NCBI GenBank assembly: GCA_023430425.1
Contig: JAEZAR010000345.1
Location: forward strand, 1 to 5,596
Direction: 5' to 3'
From: Actinomycetes bacterium
GTDB lineage: Bacteria > Actinomycetota > Actinomycetes > Actinomycetales > Cellulomonadaceae
Length of the DNA: 5,596 bases
Shown: positions 1 to 5,596 of the stretch, piece after piece
Layout: every line of letters starts with the position of its first letter
Position numbering within the stretch: position 1 is the stretch's first letter
Position numbers and translations under genes: made by a program
Notes under the pieces: model-generated
Databases searched by the model: none
Told to the model about the DNA's origin: nothing
Seen by the model: only the letters and a program-made list of their open reading frames with translations

Positions 1-3398
<3,398 letters not shown>

Positions 3399-3402
<4 letters not shown>

Positions 3403-4346
3403 GACCACTCCAGCAGGCGGACGAGGAGGGCCTTCTGCGCGTGCAGGCGGTTCTCCGCCTCGTCGAAGACGGCCGACTGCGGGCCGTCGAGCACGTCGGC
3501 GGTGACCTCCATCCCGCGGTAGGCGGGCAGGCAGTGCAGGACGACGGCGTCGGGCGCGGCCTGCCCGAGCACCGCCGCGTCGAGGCGGTAGGGCGAGAAG
3601 AGCGCCGCGGCCTCGTCCGTCGAGGTCTCGTCCCCCATCGACACCCACGTGTCGGTGGCCACCGCGTCGGCGCCCGCGACCGCCTCACCCACCGAGGCGG
3701 TGACGAGGACCGAGCCTCCGGTGCGCCCCGCGACCTGTTCGGCGCGGGCGACGACGTCGGGCAGCGGCGCCCGCTCGGGCGGGGTGGCGACGCGCACGTG
3801 CAGGCCGGCGGTCGCACCGCCGAGCAGGTAGGAGTGCGCCATGTTGTTGGACCCGTCACCCAGGTAGGCCAGCGTCCGGCCCGGCAGGCCGGCCACCCCG
3901 TCCGCGCCGCGGTGCTCGGCGATGGTGAGCAGGTCGGCCAGCACCTGGCACGGGTGGAACTGGTCGGTGAGGGCGTTGACCACCGGCACGCCGGCGTGCG
4001 CCGCCATCTCCTCGACCCGCGACTGGTCGTAGGTGCGCCAGACGACGGCCGCCACCTGCCGGCCGAGGACCCGGGCCGTGTCGGCGACCGACTCGCGGAC
4101 CCCGATCTGCGCGAGCCTGCCGTCGACGAGCATCGGGTACCCCCCGAGCTCGGCGATCCCGACGGCGAAGGAGAGCTGGGTGCGCAGCGTCGGCTTGTCG
4201 AGCAGGACGGCGACAGCCCGGGGCCCCGCGAGCGGGCGCACCGCCGAGCCGCCCCCGGCCCGGTCCGCCTTGAGCCGGGCCGCGAGCTCGAGGACGTCGC
4301 GCTGCTCGTCGGGGGTGAGGTCGTCGTCGCGCAGGAAGTGGCGCAT
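3399..4346 (-). CDS. argF: Ornithine carbamoyltransferase ArgF
   Basis: Cytosolic enzyme transferring the carbamoyl group of carbamoyl phosphate to ornithine to give citrulline; the family is usually trimeric. The 315 residues match actinobacterial ArgF from the first residues ([15 protein letters not shown]) to the last ([18 protein letters not shown]), and the length is typical. Motifs in order: carbamoyl-phosphate loop at 51-57 reading KPTLRTQ instead of the usual STRTR; VVWRT near 101-105; HPCQ at 131-134; ornithine-binding DTWVSMG at 232-238; HCLP at 271-274 with the catalytic cysteine. The DxxxSMG and HCLP motifs favour an ornithine rather than aspartate transferase. The ATG at 4346 is chosen because homologues start at the same point and a perfect AGGAGG lies seven bases upstream; the reading frame is open much further upstream, but that part is only argD read out of frame. 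It overlaps the argD stop as TGATG, and its own stop overlaps the argR GTG. Confidence 0.95.
3408..3412 (-). promoter_or_regulatory. argR ribosome binding site
   Basis: TGGAG on the minus strand, inside the last codons of argF, lies five bases before the GTG at 3402. This spacing favours GTG 3402 over the other in-frame GTG at 3408, which overlaps the site itself. Confidence 0.6.
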
Positions 4347-5584
4347 CAGGAGGCCTCCTCGGCGAGGTCGACGGGCAGGGACGCCAGGAAGTCGACGAAC
4401 GTGGCGAGCTGGTCCCAGGTCACGACCAGCGGCGGCGCCAGCCGGAGCGCGGTCGGCGTGACGGGGTTGACGATGAACCCGGCCGCGAGCGCGCGGTCGG
4501 CGACCCGGGCCGCGGCGGGCGCGACCAGCTCCACCGCGACGAGCAGGCCCGCGGCCCGGACCTCGCGCACGACGGGCACGCCCGCGAGGGCGGCGACGAG
4601 GCGCCCGCTCACGTCCCGGACGTGACGCAGCAGGTCGTCGCGCTCGATGACGCCGAGGGTCGCGAGCGCCGCCGCGCTCGCGACGGGGTTCCCGCCGAAG
4701 GTGGTGCCGTGCTGCCCGGGTCCGAGCAGGCCTGCCGCACGCTGGGTGAGGGCGACCGCCGCACCGACGGGGATCCCGCCACCGAGCCCCTTGGCGAGGG
4801 TCACGACGTCGGGCAGGACGCCGCCGCCGAGCTCGGGGTCCTGGAAGGCGAACCAGTGGCCCGTGCGGCCGACGCCGGTCTGCACCTCGTCGACGACGAC
4901 CAGCGCGCCCGTCGCGTCGGCGAGCCGACGCGCGAGCGCGAGGTACCCCGGAGGCACGCGGCGCACACCCGCCTCCCCCTGCACCAGCTCGAGGACGATC
5001 GCGGCGACGTCGTCCGTCATCGCCGCCTCGAGCGCCGCCGCGTCCCCGAACGGCAGGAAGTCGACGTCGCCGGGCAGCGGGGCGAAGGGCTCGCGGTAGG
5101 CCGCCTTGTGGGTGAGGGCGAGCGCCCCCATCGTCCGGCCGTGGAAGCCGCCCTCGAGGGCGAGCATGCGCGTCCGACCGGTCCGGCGCGCGATCTTGAA
5201 TGCGGCCTCGTTGGCCTCCGTGCCGGAGTTCGCGAGGAAGACCCGTGCCGCCGGGCCCCCACCCGTCAGCGCCACGAGCCGCTCGGCGAGCGCGACCTGC
5301 GTCGGGCTGGCGAAGAAGTTCGACACCTGGCCGAGGGTGCCCAGCTGGGCGCTGACCGCCGCGCTCAGCGTCGGGTGCGCGTGGCCGAGCACGTTCACCG
5401 CGATCCCGCCCAGCAGGTCGAGGTACTTCCGGCCGTCGGCGTCCCAGACGTAGGCGCCCTCGCCGCGGACCAGGACCGCGCGGGGCACCCCGAACGTGTT
5501 CATCACCGACCGCTGGTACCGGGCCGTCCACTCGGCGCCCGAGCCCGCGAGCTCGGCGCCCGGCCGGGGTCGGAGCGCGGTCAC
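4346..5584 (-). CDS. argD: Acetylornithine aminotransferase ArgD
   Basis: PLP-dependent class III aminotransferase of the cytosol. It converts N-acetyl-L-glutamate 5-semialdehyde and glutamate to N-acetylornithine and 2-oxoglutarate, the fourth step of arginine synthesis; some family members also serve lysine synthesis as succinyl-diaminopimelate aminotransferase, which cannot be judged here. The 412 residues show the full family pattern: NSGTEANEAAFK at 119-130 (cofactor phosphate region), GGFHGRT near 145-151, VDEVQTGVGRTG at 231-242 with the aspartate that contacts the PLP ring nitrogen, TLAKGLGGGIP at 262-272 with Lys265 as the expected Schiff-base lysine, and GTTFGGNP at 293-300. Length is normal to slightly long for the family (about 400). 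The GTG at 5584 overlaps the stop of the preceding gene as GTGA and is preceded by a G-rich run (5593-5589) as a weak ribosome site; the conserved region begins about 20 residues later (RYQRSVMNTFG), so a later start at Met28 would cut conserved sequence. The stop overlaps the argF start by one base. Confidence 0.96.
   Translation of the reverse strand: MTALRPRPGAELAGSGAEWTARYQRSVMNTFGVPRAVLVRGEGAYVWDADGRKYLDLLGGIAVNVLGHAHPTLSAAVSAQLGTLGQVSNFFASPTQVALAERLVALTGGGPAARVFLANSGTEANEAAFKIARRTGRTRMLALEGGFHGRTMGALALTHKAAYREPFAPLPGDVDFLPFGDAAALEAAMTDDVAAIVLELVQGEAGVRRVPPGYLALARRLADATGALVVVDEVQTGVGRTGHWFAFQDPELGGGVLPDVVTLAKGLGGGIPVGAAVALTQRAAGLLGPGQHGTTFGGNPVASAAALATLGVIERDDLLRHVRDVSGRLVAALAGVPVVREVRAAGLLVAVELVAPAAARVADRALAAGFIVNPVTPTALRLAPPLVVTWDQLATFVDFLASLPVDLAEEAS
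4348..4359 (-). promoter_or_regulatory. argF ribosome binding site inside a perfect 12-bp palindrome
   Basis: Read on the minus strand, AGGAGG (4359-4354) is an ideal Shine-Dalgarno, seven bases before the argF ATG at 4346. It is followed directly by CCTCCT (4353-4348), its exact reverse complement, so the twelve bases form a perfect palindrome. All of it lies inside the last codons of argD (Glu-Glu-Ala-Ser-stop), so a ribosome finishing argD passes over the site. The match to the ribosome-binding consensus is direct observation; any role of the palindrome in masking the site or in coupling argF translation to argD is inference. Confidence 0.85.
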
Positions 5585-5596
5585 GACGCCCCCGCC
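5581..5596 (-). CDS. 3' end of upstream gene, probably argB (partial)
   Basis: Only the last codons of a gene entering from the right edge are visible. A TGA stop at 5583-5581 sits inside the GTGA that also starts argD, and the preceding codons in that frame read Ala-Gly-Ala-Ser. These few residues cannot identify the product. The proposal that it is acetylglutamate kinase (argB) is an inference from the common actinobacterial order argC-J-B-D-F-R-G-H and from the fact that the other close junctions in the window use the same GTGA overlap. It could be a chance stop codon if argD is preceded by untranslated sequence. Confidence 0.4.

Noticed and set aside
3403..3648. Extension of the argR reading frame upstream to 3648
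   Set aside because: The upstream part is argF out of frame, and the GTGA overlap at 3402 with TGGAG upstream gives the expected ArgR length.
4347..5531. Extension of the argF reading frame upstream to 5531
   Set aside because: The extension is argD read out of frame. ArgF homologues begin at [10 protein letters not shown], matching ATG 4346 with its perfect ribosome site.

Overview
The window is a compact, very G+C-rich stretch of arginine-biosynthesis operon from an actinobacterium. Every gene lies on the minus strand, so the transcription order runs from high to low coordinates: (end of a probable argB) - argD - argF - argR - argG - argH. The lineage is inferred from extreme G+C at third codon positions, frequent GTG starts, the argB-D-F-R-G-H order, and ArgF and ArgD sequences of actinobacterial character. 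The long, E. coli-like form of ArgG together with an unusual carbamoyl-phosphate motif in ArgF reminds me of Micrococcales or Cellulomonas-type relatives, but that placement is from memory and weak.

Layout: 5596-5581 holds only the last few codons of the upstream gene, presumably argB. Then come argD (5584-4346, acetylornithine aminotransferase, 412 aa), argF (4346-3399, ornithine carbamoyltransferase, 315 aa), argR (3402-2860, arginine repressor, 180 aa), argG (2863-1433, argininosuccinate synthase, long form, 476 aa) and argH (1431 to beyond position 1, argininosuccinate lyase, C-terminus cut by the window edge). There is no non-coding DNA to speak of: junctions are 4-nt GTGA overlaps (argB/argD, argF/argR, argR/argG), a 1-nt TGATG overlap (argD/argF) and a 1-nt gap (argG/argH). 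No RNA gene, mobile element, CRISPR array, promoter or terminator could be supported.

How the genes work together: ArgD transaminates N-acetylglutamate semialdehyde to N-acetylornithine. After deacetylation by an enzyme not in this window, ArgF carbamoylates ornithine to citrulline, ArgG joins citrulline to aspartate using ATP, and ArgH splits argininosuccinate into arginine and fumarate. ArgR senses arginine and represses the pathway; here it is translated from the middle of the operon, apparently without a promoter of its own.

The region is an ordinary biosynthetic operon and I see no undescribed system. The points worth a second look are small: a non-standard carbamoyl-phosphate motif in ArgF, a perfect palindrome made by the argF Shine-Dalgarno and its complement, a 12-nt in-frame tandem repeat encoding a Gly-Thr-Pro-rich tail at the start of ArgH, and an orphan Shine-Dalgarno-like sequence beside it.
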